Positions 34,095-42,955 of a DNA stretch of 64,000 bases are shown here, in pieces. How positions within the stretch are numbered: position 1 is the first letter of the stretch; each line of letters starts with the position of its first letter. The translations under genes and the position numbers were made by a program. The DNA is from Streptomyces sp. SID13726 (GTDB lineage Bacteria > Actinomycetota > Actinomycetes > Streptomycetales > Streptomycetaceae). Location of the stretch: positions 150,685 through 214,684 of the forward strand of contig NZ_JAAGLY010000016.1 of NCBI RefSeq assembly GCF_010548375.1, read 5' to 3'. The notes below the pieces were generated by a model, which saw only the letters and a program-made list of their open reading frames with translations, was not told the origin of the DNA and searched no databases.

Positions 34095-34747
34095 ACCGGG
34101 CGCGTATGGGGGTGCCGGGTTCGGTTGTCTGGCGGGTGCGGGTGCGTCGTGGCTGGTCGCGCAGTTCCCCGCGCCCCTAGGGAGTTGCACCTGACGTGCG
34201 CCACGACGGGCCGTTGGCCGCGTACGGCGCGCAGGGGACGGGGTGGGGGGTGTCCGCCCGCAGCGGCCGGCGTCCGTTACCGAGACCTTCTGGCACGGAC
34301 CGAGCCGCCGGACCGAGGACGGATACCCCCCACCCCGGCCCCGACCCCACCACCACGAGGACGCGCTACAGCAGGCCCCACCGAAGCCGAGCAGGCCGCC
34401 GCAGGCCTCAGGGGCGCGGGGAACTGCGCAAAACGCCCGCCCCCACCGAACCCGCAGCCAACCACCCCCACATGTAGACGCCCGCGAGCCGCCCCCCGAT
34501 ATCCCGCACGCCATGTCGCCGTAACCACCGGTTCAGACGGACTTGCGACGCTCAGCGAATGAAGCCCGCCGAGCCAGAGCCTTCACCGCTGCCCACGGCC
34601 GGTGAGCGGACGGGGACCGACCACACCCCCACCCGCCCCACCCCCGCCCGCCCCACCGCCGCCGTCGCCGCCGCCGCCGCCACCGCATCGCTCCCGCTCG
34701 CACTGTCCGACGCGCCCGTTTCGCTCCTGGCGCGGAAGAATGGGCCC
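34095..34747. other. Long non-coding gap with inverted copies of a common Streptomyces repeat
   Basis: No gene found between the permease and the ppk start used here. It contains the ubiquitous Streptomyces element GCGCAGTTCCCCGCGCCCCT at 34159-34178 and its exact reverse complement at 34410-34429. Open frames in this gap have no ribosome-binding sites and no conserved features. The last part (34559-34747) is open in the ppk frame but Pro/Ala/Thr-rich. Confidence 0.7.
34159..34429. repeat. Inverted 20-bp repeat pair (dispersed Streptomyces element)
   Basis: GCGCAGTTCCCCGCGCCCCT at 34159-34178; the exact reverse complement at 34410-34429, 231 bp later. This core is found between genes throughout Streptomyces genomes, by general knowledge. 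It could form a long stem in RNA or DNA and may act as a transcription end for the ABC operon. Confidence 0.7.
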
Positions 34748-36982
34748 ATGAGCCAGTCGAACACCCAGGCAGAGGTCCAGCACGTGCAGCCCTCCGTGGG
34801 CTCCATAGCCGCGCACCGCCCGCACACCGTGTCGGCCACCGTTTCCGACCTGGAACCCGACCTCGACGCGGATCTCGACGCGTACGAGGAGATCCCGGTC
34901 GACGGCGCCGCCCAGCTCCCGCAGGGTCGTTTCCTCGACCGGGAGCGCAGCTGGCTCGCGTTCAACGAACGCGTCCTGGAACTCGCCGAGGACCCGAACA
35001 CGCCCCTCCTGGAGCGCGCGAACTTCCTCGCGATCTTCGCCAGCAACCTGGACGAGTTCTTCATGGTCCGGGTGGCCGGACTGAAGCGCCGTATCGCCAC
35101 CGGCGTCGCCACCCGCTCCGCCTCCGGCCTCCAGCCCCGCGAGGTGCTGGAGATGATCTGGGCCCGCTCCCGCGAGCTGATGGCCCGGCACGCCGCCTGC
35201 TACCACGAGGACGTCGCCCCCGCACTCGCGGAGGAGGGCATCCACCTGGTCCGCTGGAACGAACTGACGGAGAAGGAGCAGGCCCGCCTCTTCACCCTGT
35301 TCCGGCACCAGATCTTCCCGGTCCTGACCCCCCTCGCGGTCGACCCGGCCCACCCCTTCCCGTACATCTCCGGCCTCTCCCTGAACCTGGCCGTGATCGT
35401 GCGCAACCCGGTCAACGGCAAGAGCCACTTCGCCCGGGTCAAGGTCCCCCCGCTGCTGTCCCGCTTCCTGGAGTCCTCCCCCGGCCGCTACGTCCCCATC
35501 GAGGACGTCATCGGCGCCCACCTGGAGGAGCTGTTCCCCGGCATGGAGGTGCTGGAGCACCACACCTTCCGGGTCACCCGCAACGAGGACCTGGAGGTCG
35601 AGGAGGACGACGCCGAGAACCTCCTCCAGGCCCTGGAGAAGGAGCTCATGCGGCGCCGCTTCGGCCCGCCGGTCCGCCTGGAGGTCGAGGAGTCCATCGA
35701 CCGCGAGGTGCTGGACCTCCTCGTGCGCGAGCTGAAGATCTCCGAGGCGGAGGTCTACCCGCTGCCCGGCCCCCTGGACCTCACCGGCCTCTTCCGGATC
35801 GCGGGCCTGGACCGCCCCGAGCTGAAGTACCGCAAGTTCGTCGCCGGCGTCCACCGCGACCTGGCCGAGGTCGAGTCGGCGTCCGCGCCCGACATCTTCG
35901 CCTCCCTGCGCGCCCGGGACGTCCTGCTGCACCACCCGTACGACTCGTTCTCCACCTCGGTGCAGGCGTTCCTCCAGCAGGCGGCCGACGACCCGGACGT
36001 CCTCGCCATCAAGCAGACCCTGTACCGGACTTCGGGCGACTCCCCGATCGTCGACGCGCTCATCGACGCCGCCGAGGCCGGCAAGCAGGTCCTCGTCCTG
36101 GTCGAGATCAAGGCCCGCTTCGACGAGCACGCCAACATCAAGTGGGCGCGCAAGCTGGAGGAGGCGGGCTGCCATGTCGTCTACGGCCTGGTCGGCCTGA
36201 AGACCCACTGCAAGCTGTCCCTGGTGGTCCGTCAGGAAGGCGACACGCTACGGCGGTACAGCCATGTCGGCACCGGGAACTACCACCCGAAGACGGCCCG
36301 GCTCTACGAGGACCTCGGCCTGCTCACCGCCGACCAGCAGGTCGGCGCGGACCTGTCCGACCTCTTCAACCGCCTCTCCGGGTACTCCCGCCGCGAGACC
36401 TACCGCCGCCTCCTGGTGGCGCCCAAGTCCCTTCGCGACGGCCTCATTTCCCGTGTGAACAAGGAAGTCCAGCACCACCGCGCAGGACGTCCCGCCTTCA
36501 TCCGCATCAAGGTCAACTCGATGGTGGACGAGGCGCTCATCGACTCGCTCTACCGCGCGTCCCAGGCCGGCGTACCCGTCGACGTCTGGGTGCGCGGCAT
36601 CTGCGCGATCCGCCCCGGCGTCACGGGCATGTCCGAAAACATCCGGGTCCGCTCGATACTCGGCCGGTTCCTCGAACACTCCCGGGTCTTCGCCTTCGGC
36701 AACGGCGGCGAGCCCGAGGTGTGGATCGGCAGCGCCGACATGATGCACCGCAACCTCGACCGTCGTATCGAGGCGCTGGTGCGGGTGACGGACCCGGCCC
36801 ACCGGGCAGCCCTGAACCGGCTGTTGGAGACCGGTATGTCCGACACCACCGCGTCCTGGCACCTCGGCCCGGACGGCGAGTGGACCCGGCATGCCACCGA
36901 CGCGGACGGCGGGCCCCTGCGCAATGTCCAGGAGATGCTCATAGACGCCCGGAGGCGCCGGCGTGGCACAGCAACACCTTGA
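34748..36982 (+). CDS. ppk: Polyphosphate kinase Ppk1
   Basis: 744 residues from ATG 34748 (GGAAGAA 9 nt upstream); an ATG at 34559 gives 63 extra low-complexity residues and no ribosome-binding site. N-terminal domain starts FLDRERSWLAFNERVLELAEDPNTPLLERANFLAIFASNLDEFFMVRV. The catalytic half contains VGTGNYHPKTARLYEDLGLLT with the His that is autophosphorylated (SHVGTGNYHP), TLYRTSGDSPIV and WIGSADMMHRNLDRRIE. It makes polyphosphate from ATP reversibly. Followed by CHAD and Nudix genes. Pho control is known for ppk in Streptomyces, but I do not see a clear PHO box here. Confidence 0.96.
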   Translation: MSQSNTQAEVQHVQPSVGSIAAHRPHTVSATVSDLEPDLDADLDAYEEIPVDGAAQLPQGRFLDRERSWLAFNERVLELAEDPNTPLLERANFLAIFASNLDEFFMVRVAGLKRRIATGVATRSASGLQPREVLEMIWARSRELMARHAACYHEDVAPALAEEGIHLVRWNELTEKEQARLFTLFRHQIFPVLTPLAVDPAHPFPYISGLSLNLAVIVRNPVNGKSHFARVKVPPLLSRFLESSPGRYVPIEDVIGAHLEELFPGMEVLEHHTFRVTRNEDLEVEEDDAENLLQALEKELMRRRFGPPVRLEVEESIDREVLDLLVRELKISEAEVYPLPGPLDLTGLFRIAGLDRPELKYRKFVAGVHRDLAEVESASAPDIFASLRARDVLLHHPYDSFSTSVQAFLQQAADDPDVLAIKQTLYRTSGDSPIVDALIDAAEAGKQVLVLVEIKARFDEHANIKWARKLEEAGCHVVYGLVGLKTHCKLSLVVRQEGDTLRRYSHVGTGNYHPKTARLYEDLGLLTADQQVGADLSDLFNRLSGYSRRETYRRLLVAPKSLRDGLISRVNKEVQHHRAGRPAFIRIKVNSMVDEALIDSLYRASQAGVPVDVWVRGICAIRPGVTGMSENIRVRSILGRFLEHSRVFAFGNGGEPEVWIGSADMMHRNLDRRIEALVRVTDPAHRAALNRLLETGMSDTTASWHLGPDGEWTRHATDADGGPLRNVQEMLIDARRRRRGTATP

Positions 36983-38024
36983 ACCGACGGAACCCCTGGC
37001 CGGGGCCGCGACCGGGGACGCCCTCGCGGGCTACCTGAGGGCCCAGGCCACGGAGTTCCTTCGCGCTCTCCGTCAGCACCGCGAGTCCGGCGGTGCGGCG
37101 GCGGGCACGGAGGAACCCGTCGACGCGGCCCGGGCCCTGCGCCGCTCGGTCCGCCGCGTCAGCGCCAGCCTGCACACCTTCCGGCCCCTCCTGGACGCCG
37201 ACTGGTCGGAGTCGCTGCGCCCCGAACTGGCCTGGCTCTCCGGCACGTTGGGCATGGAGCACGCCTACGAGTCGCGCCTGGAACGGCTGTTGCTCGCGCT
37301 GCACCGGCTGTCGGGCGCGGTGTTCCCGTCCCAGTCGGTCAACGACGTGGAGGCCGTGGCGGCCGGCCGTACGGCGGGAGCGGCACCCGCCCCGGACCGC
37401 GGCAACCTCACCGTGGGCGCGGCCAAGGCGGGCGCGCTCCTCGACCGCCAGCTCACCCTGGCCCGCACCCGGGCCCACTCGACCGCGCTCCAGGCCCTGG
37501 GCTCCAGCCGCTTCCACGCGGTCGCCGACAGCATCGCCGTACTCGCCAGCGAGGTCCCGCTCACGCCGAAGGCCGCGACGACCGACCTGCGCCCGCACGC
37601 CGCCGCGGCCCAGGAGCGACTGGAGGACGCGGTGACCGCGCTGCCCCTGGTCACCGCGGGCCATCCCTACAACGCCGAGGCCCTCATCCACGGCCTGTCC
37701 CCCGACCCCTCGCCGCATCCGCAGGACGCCCCCTGGCACCAGGTCCGCCTCCTGCTGCGGCTGCACCGCTACGCGTGCGAGGTGCTGTGCGGCGCCCACC
37801 CCCCGGTGGACGTACGGCTCCTGACGGCGGGTCAGGCCCTGGACCGCCACCGGGACGCCTCGGAGGCGGCGGCCGCGGCGGCGTCGGCCGCCCGCACCCC
37901 CCGTATCGCCCCGGCGACCGCCTACGCCCTCGGCGTGCTCCACGCCGACCAGCGCCACGAGGTGGAGGCGGCCCGCTTCGCGTTCCAGCGGTCCTGGCAG
38001 AAACAGACGGTCGGCACGCCCTGA
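36963..38024 (+). CDS. CHAD-domain protein
   Basis: 353 residues from GTG 36963, overlapping ppk by 20 nt. Alpha-helical with the CHAD hallmark: DALAGYLRAQATEFLRALRQ, RALRRSVRRVSASLHTFRPLLD, LRPELAWLSGTLGMEHAYESRLERLL, then a second helical half. CHAD domains bind polyphosphate through conserved basic residues. Coupling to ppk supports a polyphosphate-binding or granule role. There is no fused CYTH domain. Confidence 0.92.
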   Translation: MAQQHLEPTEPLAGAATGDALAGYLRAQATEFLRALRQHRESGGAAAGTEEPVDAARALRRSVRRVSASLHTFRPLLDADWSESLRPELAWLSGTLGMEHAYESRLERLLLALHRLSGAVFPSQSVNDVEAVAAGRTAGAAPAPDRGNLTVGAAKAGALLDRQLTLARTRAHSTALQALGSSRFHAVADSIAVLASEVPLTPKAATTDLRPHAAAAQERLEDAVTALPLVTAGHPYNAEALIHGLSPDPSPHPQDAPWHQVRLLLRLHRYACEVLCGAHPPVDVRLLTAGQALDRHRDASEAAAAAASAARTPRIAPATAYALGVLHADQRHEVEAARFAFQRSWQKQTVGTP

Positions 38025-38052
38025 CGCACCCGTCCAGGAGGCGAACAACCAC

Positions 38053-38478
38053 GTGACGCACGCCAACGAAACCCCCGTCCAGGCAGCCGGCTGCGTCCTG
38101 TGGCGCCGCTCCCCCATCGACGGCGAACTGGAGATCTGCCTCGTCCACCGTCCGAAGTACGACGACTGGTCGCACCCGAAGGGCAAGCTGAAGCGCGGCG
38201 AGGACCATCTCACCGGCGCGCTGCGCGAGGTCGAGGAGGAGACGGGGTACCGAGCCCTGCCCGGCGCCCCGCTGTCCACCGCGAAGTACTACGCGAACGG
38301 CCGCCCCAAGGAGGTCCGTTACTGGGCGGCCGAGGCATCCACCGGCACCTTCACCCCGAACGACGAGGTCGACCGCATCCTCTGGCTCCCCCCGACCGCC
38401 GCCAGGAACCGACTGACCCAGCCCCGCGACCGCACCCTGGTCGACGAACTCCTGGTCCGGGTACTCGAACACACATAG
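38053..38478 (+). CDS. Nudix hydrolase
   Basis: 141 residues from GTG 38053, with AGGAGG upstream. The Nudix box is complete: GKLKRGEDHLTGALREVEEETGY. Opens AAGCVLWRR and WSHPKGKL, similar to MutT1-type or diadenosine-polyphosphate/inositol-pyrophosphate hydrolases, but without the C-terminal histidine phosphatase domain of mycobacterial MutT1. 28 nt after the CHAD gene, so probably one operon. Substrate may be a polyphosphate-related nucleotide; inference. Confidence 0.92.
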   Translation: MTHANETPVQAAGCVLWRRSPIDGELEICLVHRPKYDDWSHPKGKLKRGEDHLTGALREVEEETGYRALPGAPLSTAKYYANGRPKEVRYWAAEASTGTFTPNDEVDRILWLPPTAARNRLTQPRDRTLVDELLVRVLEHT

Positions 38479-38505
38479 GTTCTCGACCGGGGCCCGGTCG
38501 AGCCC

Positions 38506-38679
38506 TCAGCCCCGGGTGTGCCCCTCCGCGTCCGCCCGCGCCTGGCTGCGGGCTCTGCGGGCCGGGCCGCGCCAGCCGCAGCTGCACCTGGCCAGACAGA
38601 AACGGCCCTGCTCGACCGTCTGCGTCAGGTGGGCCGGGGGTTCGGACGGTGGTGGGGGAATCCTGTCCTGCTGCGCCAC
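38506..38679 (-). CDS. Small Cys-containing conserved protein (57 aa)
   Basis: Read from the reverse strand: GTG 38679, 57 codons, TGA at 38508-38506. Begins MAQQDRIPPPPSEPP, then LTQTVEQGRFCLARCSCGWRG with three close cysteines (Cys28, Cys32, Cys34) and an Arg/Ala-rich end. The composition and Cys pattern look like those of small Streptomyces proteins that I recall as conserved, and a metal site is possible. The ribosome-binding site is weak. Convergent with the Nudix gene; divergent from the lipoprotein gene. Confidence 0.55.
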   Translation of the reverse strand: MAQQDRIPPPPSEPPAHLTQTVEQGRFCLARCSCGWRGPARRARSQARADAEGHTRG

Positions 38680-38793
38680 ACGACAACGTTACCCAGCTCA
38701 GGTGAAGGCATCGCGTGACGGCCCTACCCAGCCGTCGTTATCCGCAACGACAGGGCCGTCCTTGACGGACGTATCGGCTGGGGGTAGGCGGCG

Positions 38794-39621
38794 ATGGCGG
38801 AGCGGCAGCACAGGCAGGCCGGCGGGGCGGTCGTCGCGGCGGTGCTCGCGGTCTGCGCGGGCACCGCGGGATGCTCCGGCAGCGGGGCCGCCGACGCCCG
38901 CGCGGCCGATCCGGTCGAGACCCTGCACCGGGTCGCCGACACCCTGGTGGACGCGGGCAGTTCGAAGGCCCGGACCTCGATGGAGATGGCCACCGGCGGC
39001 ACCCGGGTCACCATCCGCGGCGAGGGCGTCTACGACTACCGCGGCCGGCTCGGCCGGCTGAAGGTGATGCTCCCGCAGGACCCGGCCGGCACCAGCGAGC
39101 ACCGGCCCATCACCGAACTCCTCGCGCCGGGTGCCCTGTTCATGAAGAACCGGGGCGCGGGCGTGCCCGCCGACAAGTGGGTGCGGGTCGACACCGCGAC
39201 CCTGTCCGACGGCAACCTCGTCACCGGCGGGGCCACCGATCCGCTCGCCGCGGCCGAGGTGCTGCGCGGGACGCGGACGGCGACGTACGTCGGCACCTCC
39301 GAGCTCGCCGGGACCGAGGTGCGGCACTACCGGGGCACGGCGGACCTCGCGGTCGCGGCCCGCAACGCCTCCGCGGCCGGCCGGAACGCCCTGGCCGCGG
39401 CGGCGAAAGGGTTCGCCACGGCCCGGGTGCCCTTCGACGTCTACCTCGACGACCGGGGCCGGGTCCGTAAGATCCGGCACCGCTTCAGCTTCGTCAACGG
39501 ACAGCGGCACGGCATCGTGGCGGTCGCCTCGACGACGCTGCTGTACGACTTCGGGGCCGCCGCCGACGTACGGCTGCCGGCCGCCCGGGACATCTACGCC
39601 GGCAAGATCGCCGAGGGGTGA
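38794..39621 (+). CDS. Secreted lipoprotein, LppX/LolA-like
   Basis: 275 residues from ATG 38794. Signal with a lipobox-like end (AGTAGC, Cys27). The mature part has a run SKARTSMEMATGGTRVTIRGEGVYDY, then LAPGALFMKNRG, GTSELAGTEVRHYRG, YLDDRGRVRKIRHRFSF, the beta-strand pattern of LppX/LprG/LolA-type lipid carriers. Function probably envelope lipid or unknown ligand binding. Stand-alone. Confidence 0.82.
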   Translation: MAERQHRQAGGAVVAAVLAVCAGTAGCSGSGAADARAADPVETLHRVADTLVDAGSSKARTSMEMATGGTRVTIRGEGVYDYRGRLGRLKVMLPQDPAGTSEHRPITELLAPGALFMKNRGAGVPADKWVRVDTATLSDGNLVTGGATDPLAAAEVLRGTRTATYVGTSELAGTEVRHYRGTADLAVAARNASAAGRNALAAAAKGFATARVPFDVYLDDRGRVRKIRHRFSFVNGQRHGIVAVASTTLLYDFGAAADVRLPAARDIYAGKIAEG

Positions 39622-39725
39622 GCAGTCGTGACGGGCGTCAAGAACTAGCCCGTCCGTGCCATGCGCGGTGTGTAGGCCGCTCCCTACTCTAGGAAGTCGG
39701 TAACGGCAGAGAAGAGGTGATGCGC

Positions 39726-39908
39726 GTGGCTCCGGTCGGCGGTACGGCGGTGCAGGACCACGTGGCCCTCGCCGAGATCGAACTGTGCGGGGAGCTGATC
39801 ATCGCGGCCTCGGCGGCGGACGACCGGCTCAGCCTGGAGAGCATCGACGAGGTGCTGCGGGTGGCGGAGGAGCGGGACCAGGGCGGGGCCGCCTCAGGTG
39901 CGCAGTAG
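39726..39908 (+). CDS. Small conserved Streptomyces protein (60 aa)
   Basis: 60 residues from GTG 39726; ATG 39720 and GTG 39717 are in frame, but AAGAGG is better spaced for 39726. Sequence VALAEIELCGELIIAASAADDRLSLESIDEVL is typical of a short helical protein with one Cys, often found next to other small genes in Streptomyces. Its last 15 nt overlap the convergent csoR gene. Function unknown. Confidence 0.7.
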   Translation: MAPVGGTAVQDHVALAEIELCGELIIAASAADDRLSLESIDEVLRVAEERDQGGAASGAQ

Positions 39909-40232
39909 CCGGCCGATCGCCTTGGTCGCCTCTTCCACCTTGGCGTCGATCTCGGTGCCGCCCTTGAGGGCCGCGTCGGCGACGCAGTGCCGCAGGTGCT
40001 CCTCCAGGAGCTGGAGGGCGAAGGACTGGAGGGCCTTGGTGGAGGCCGAGACCTGCGTGAGTATGTCGATGCAGTAGACGTCCTCGTCGACCATCCGCTG
40101 GAGGCCGCGGATCTGGCCCTCGATCCGGCGCAGGCGCTTGAGGTGTTCGTCCTTCTGCTTGTGGTAGCCGTGGGTTGTGTTTTCGGCCACCGGCTGGGAG
40201 GGAGCGGTGGAGCCGGCCTCGGTCGTCGTCAT
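39894..40232 (-). CDS. csoR: CsoR-family copper(I)-sensing repressor
   Basis: 112 residues from ATG 40232 (GGAGG 6 nt upstream). Four-helix CsoR/RcnR fold starting KDEHLKRLRRIEGQIRGLQRMV; the Cu(I) ligands are all present: Cys54 (YCIDIL), His79 and Cys83 (EHLRHC). Apo-protein binds DNA; Cu(I) releases it. A palindrome just upstream fits autoregulation. No copper ATPase or chaperone gene lies within this window, so its targets are elsewhere. Confidence 0.92.
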   Translation of the reverse strand: MTTTEAGSTAPSQPVAENTTHGYHKQKDEHLKRLRRIEGQIRGLQRMVDEDVYCIDILTQVSASTKALQSFALQLLEEHLRHCVADAALKGGTEIDAKVEEATKAIGRLLRT

Positions 40233-40269
40233 CGCGTCCTCCGTATCAGGGGCGTGCCCAGAGGGATTC

Positions 40270-40290
40270 ATATACCCCTACTGGGTATAT
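40270..40290. promoter_or_regulatory. CsoR operator-like palindrome
   Basis: ATATACCC (40270-40277), CTACT, GGGTATAT (40283-40290): a perfect 8-5-8 palindrome with the TACCC/GGGTA core of known CsoR sites, 38 nt upstream of the csoR ATG. Confidence 0.75.
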
Positions 40291-40343
40291 GGTACCGAAG
40301 TTTCCCGGGTATAGGGCCTGCGAGCGGATTAGCCGTGGCCGGA

Positions 40344-40360
40344 TGATGCACTTAGCATCA
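40344..40360. promoter_or_regulatory. Palindrome upstream of DUF47/Pit operon
   Basis: TGATGC (40344-40349) and GCATCA (40355-40360) flank ACTTA. It lies 36 nt before the start of the PhoU-like gene in the expected promoter region. Regulator unknown. Confidence 0.4.
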
Positions 40361-40395
40361 GCCTGACCGAAACCGATGCATCCTGAGGACCCCTT

Positions 40396-41016
40396 GTGCG
40401 CTTTCGTCTGACCCCCAGGGAGACGAGCTTCTACGACATGTTCGCCGCCTCCGCGGACAACATCGTCACGGGCTCGAAGCTCCTGATGGAACTGCTCGGG
40501 GCGGACACCGCCGGCCGGGCCGAGATCGCAGAGCGTATGCGGGCCGCTGAACACGCCGGTGACGATGCCACGCACGCGATCTTCCACCAGCTGAACTCCT
40601 CGTTCATCACGCCGTTCGACCGTGAGGACATCTACTCCCTGGCGTCCTCCCTCGACGACATCATGGACTTCATGGAGGAAGCCGTCGACCTGGTCGTCCT
40701 CTACAACGTGGAGGAGCTGCCCAAGGGCGTCGAGCAGCAGATCGAGGTGCTGGCGAGGGCGGCCGAGCTCACGGCCGAGGCGATGCCGAACCTGCGCACC
40801 ATGGACAACCTCACCGAGTACTGGATCGAGGTCAACCGGCTGGAGAACCAGGCGGACCAGATCCACCGCAAGCTGCTCGCCCACCTCTTCAACGGCAAGT
40901 ACGACGCCATCGAGGTCCTCAAGCTCAAGCAGATCGTCGACGTCCTCGAAGAGGCCGCCGACGCTTTCGAGCACGTGGCGAACACGGTGGAGACCATCGC
41001 CGTCAAGGAGTCCTGA
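40396..41016 (+). CDS. DUF47 (PhoU-like) protein of the Pit system
   Basis: 206 residues from GTG 40396 (GAGGA upstream). All-helical DUF47/PhoU fold: ETSFYDMFAASADNIVTGSKLLMELL, HAGDDATHAIFHQLNSSFITPFDREDIYSLASSLDDIMDFMEEAV with the FDREDI metal-binding pattern. In many bacteria this protein precedes Pit and modulates it. 8 nt before the pit gene. Confidence 0.93.
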   Translation: MRFRLTPRETSFYDMFAASADNIVTGSKLLMELLGADTAGRAEIAERMRAAEHAGDDATHAIFHQLNSSFITPFDREDIYSLASSLDDIMDFMEEAVDLVVLYNVEELPKGVEQQIEVLARAAELTAEAMPNLRTMDNLTEYWIEVNRLENQADQIHRKLLAHLFNGKYDAIEVLKLKQIVDVLEEAADAFEHVANTVETIAVKES

Positions 41017-41024
41017 GCCCCTCC

Positions 41025-42023
41025 ATGGACACCTTCGCGCTGATCGTGACCATCCTGGTCGCGCTCTTCTTCACGTACACGAACGGCTTCCACGACTCGG
41101 CGAACGCCATCGCCACCTCCGTCTCCACCCGGGCGCTCACCCCGCGCGCCGCGCTGGCCATGGCCGCGGTGATGAACCTCGCGGGCGCCTTCCTCGGGTC
41201 CGGGGTCGCGAAGACGGTCAGTGAGGGCCTGATCGAGACGCCGGAGGGCTCGAAGGGGATGGGCATCCTCTTCGCCGCACTGGTCGGCGCGATCACCTGG
41301 AACCTCGTCACCTGGTACTTCGGCCTGCCCTCCTCGTCCTCGCACGCGCTGTTCGGCGGCATGGTGGGAGCCGCGCTCGCGGGCGGCACCGACGTGATCT
41401 GGCACGGCGTGATCGACAAGATCGTGATCCCGATGTTCCTGTCCCCGGTCGTCGGCCTGATCGCCGGCTACCTGGTGATGACGGCGATCATGTGGATCTT
41501 CCGGCGCTCCAACCCGCACAAGGCCAAGCGCGGCTTCCGGATCGCGCAGACCGTGTCCGCCGCCGGCATGGCCCTCGGCCACGGTCTCCAGGACGCCCAG
41601 AAGACCATGGGTGTCGTGGTGATGGCCCTGGTGATCTCCGGGCACGAGACCTACGGCGATCCGATCCCGGTCTGGGTGAAGATCGTCTGCGCGGTGATGC
41701 TGTCGCTGGGCACCTACGCGGGCGGCTGGCGCATCATGCGCACCCTGGGCCGCAAGATCATCGAACTGGACCCCCCGCAGGGCTTCGCCGCCGAGACCAC
41801 CGGCGCCGCGATCATGTTCACCACCGCGTACCTCTTCAAGGCCCCGGTCTCCACGACCCACGTCATCACCTCGGCGATCATGGGCGTCGGCGCCACCAAG
41901 CGCGTGAACGCGGTCCGCTGGGGCGTCGCCAAGAACATCATCCTCGGCTGGTTCATCACCATGCCGGCGGCAGCGCTCGTCGCGGCCGGCTCCTACGGAA
42001 TCGTGTACCTGGCGTTCCTGTAG
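41025..42023 (+). CDS. pit: Low-affinity inorganic phosphate transporter (Pit family)
   Basis: 332 residues. About ten helices with the duplicated Pit signature: NGFHDSANAIATSVSTRALTP near the start and STTHVITSAIMGVGATKRVNAVRWGVA near the end. Symports phosphate as metal complex with protons across the cytoplasmic membrane. Ends at a strong terminator; the high-affinity Pst system is convergent just beyond. Confidence 0.95.
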   Translation: MDTFALIVTILVALFFTYTNGFHDSANAIATSVSTRALTPRAALAMAAVMNLAGAFLGSGVAKTVSEGLIETPEGSKGMGILFAALVGAITWNLVTWYFGLPSSSSHALFGGMVGAALAGGTDVIWHGVIDKIVIPMFLSPVVGLIAGYLVMTAIMWIFRRSNPHKAKRGFRIAQTVSAAGMALGHGLQDAQKTMGVVVMALVISGHETYGDPIPVWVKIVCAVMLSLGTYAGGWRIMRTLGRKIIELDPPQGFAAETTGAAIMFTTAYLFKAPVSTTHVITSAIMGVGATKRVNAVRWGVAKNIILGWFITMPAAALVAAGSYGIVYLAFL

Positions 42024-42047
42024 AAGCCGCTTCGGATGTACGACAAC

Positions 42048-42078
42048 GGGCCCGCCCCCGGATTCCGGGGGCGGGCCC
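42048..42078. terminator. 14-bp GC-rich hairpin between pit and pstB
   Basis: GGGCCCGCCCCCGG, loop ATT, then the exact complement; flanked by AACA..TTGTT. Located between two convergent genes, so it probably works both ways. Confidence 0.85.
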
Positions 42079-42133
42079 TTGTTGACCTCGCGGTGGCACC
42101 GCCATGCAGCACCGCGAGGGGTCTTGGGGCGGC

Positions 42134-42910
<777 letters not shown>

Positions 42911-42955
42911 GGGTATCACTGCTTCTTTCGAAAGGTCGGTCGCTGTGTGGCCGCG

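Noticed and set aside
34243..34528. Open frames of 80-93 codons on both strands in the gap before ppk
   Set aside because: They run through the dispersed non-coding Streptomyces repeat and have no translation signals.
34559..34747. 63-codon N-terminal extension of Ppk
   Set aside because: Low-complexity Pro/Ala/Thr sequence without a ribosome-binding site; ATG 34748 has one and starts the conserved part.
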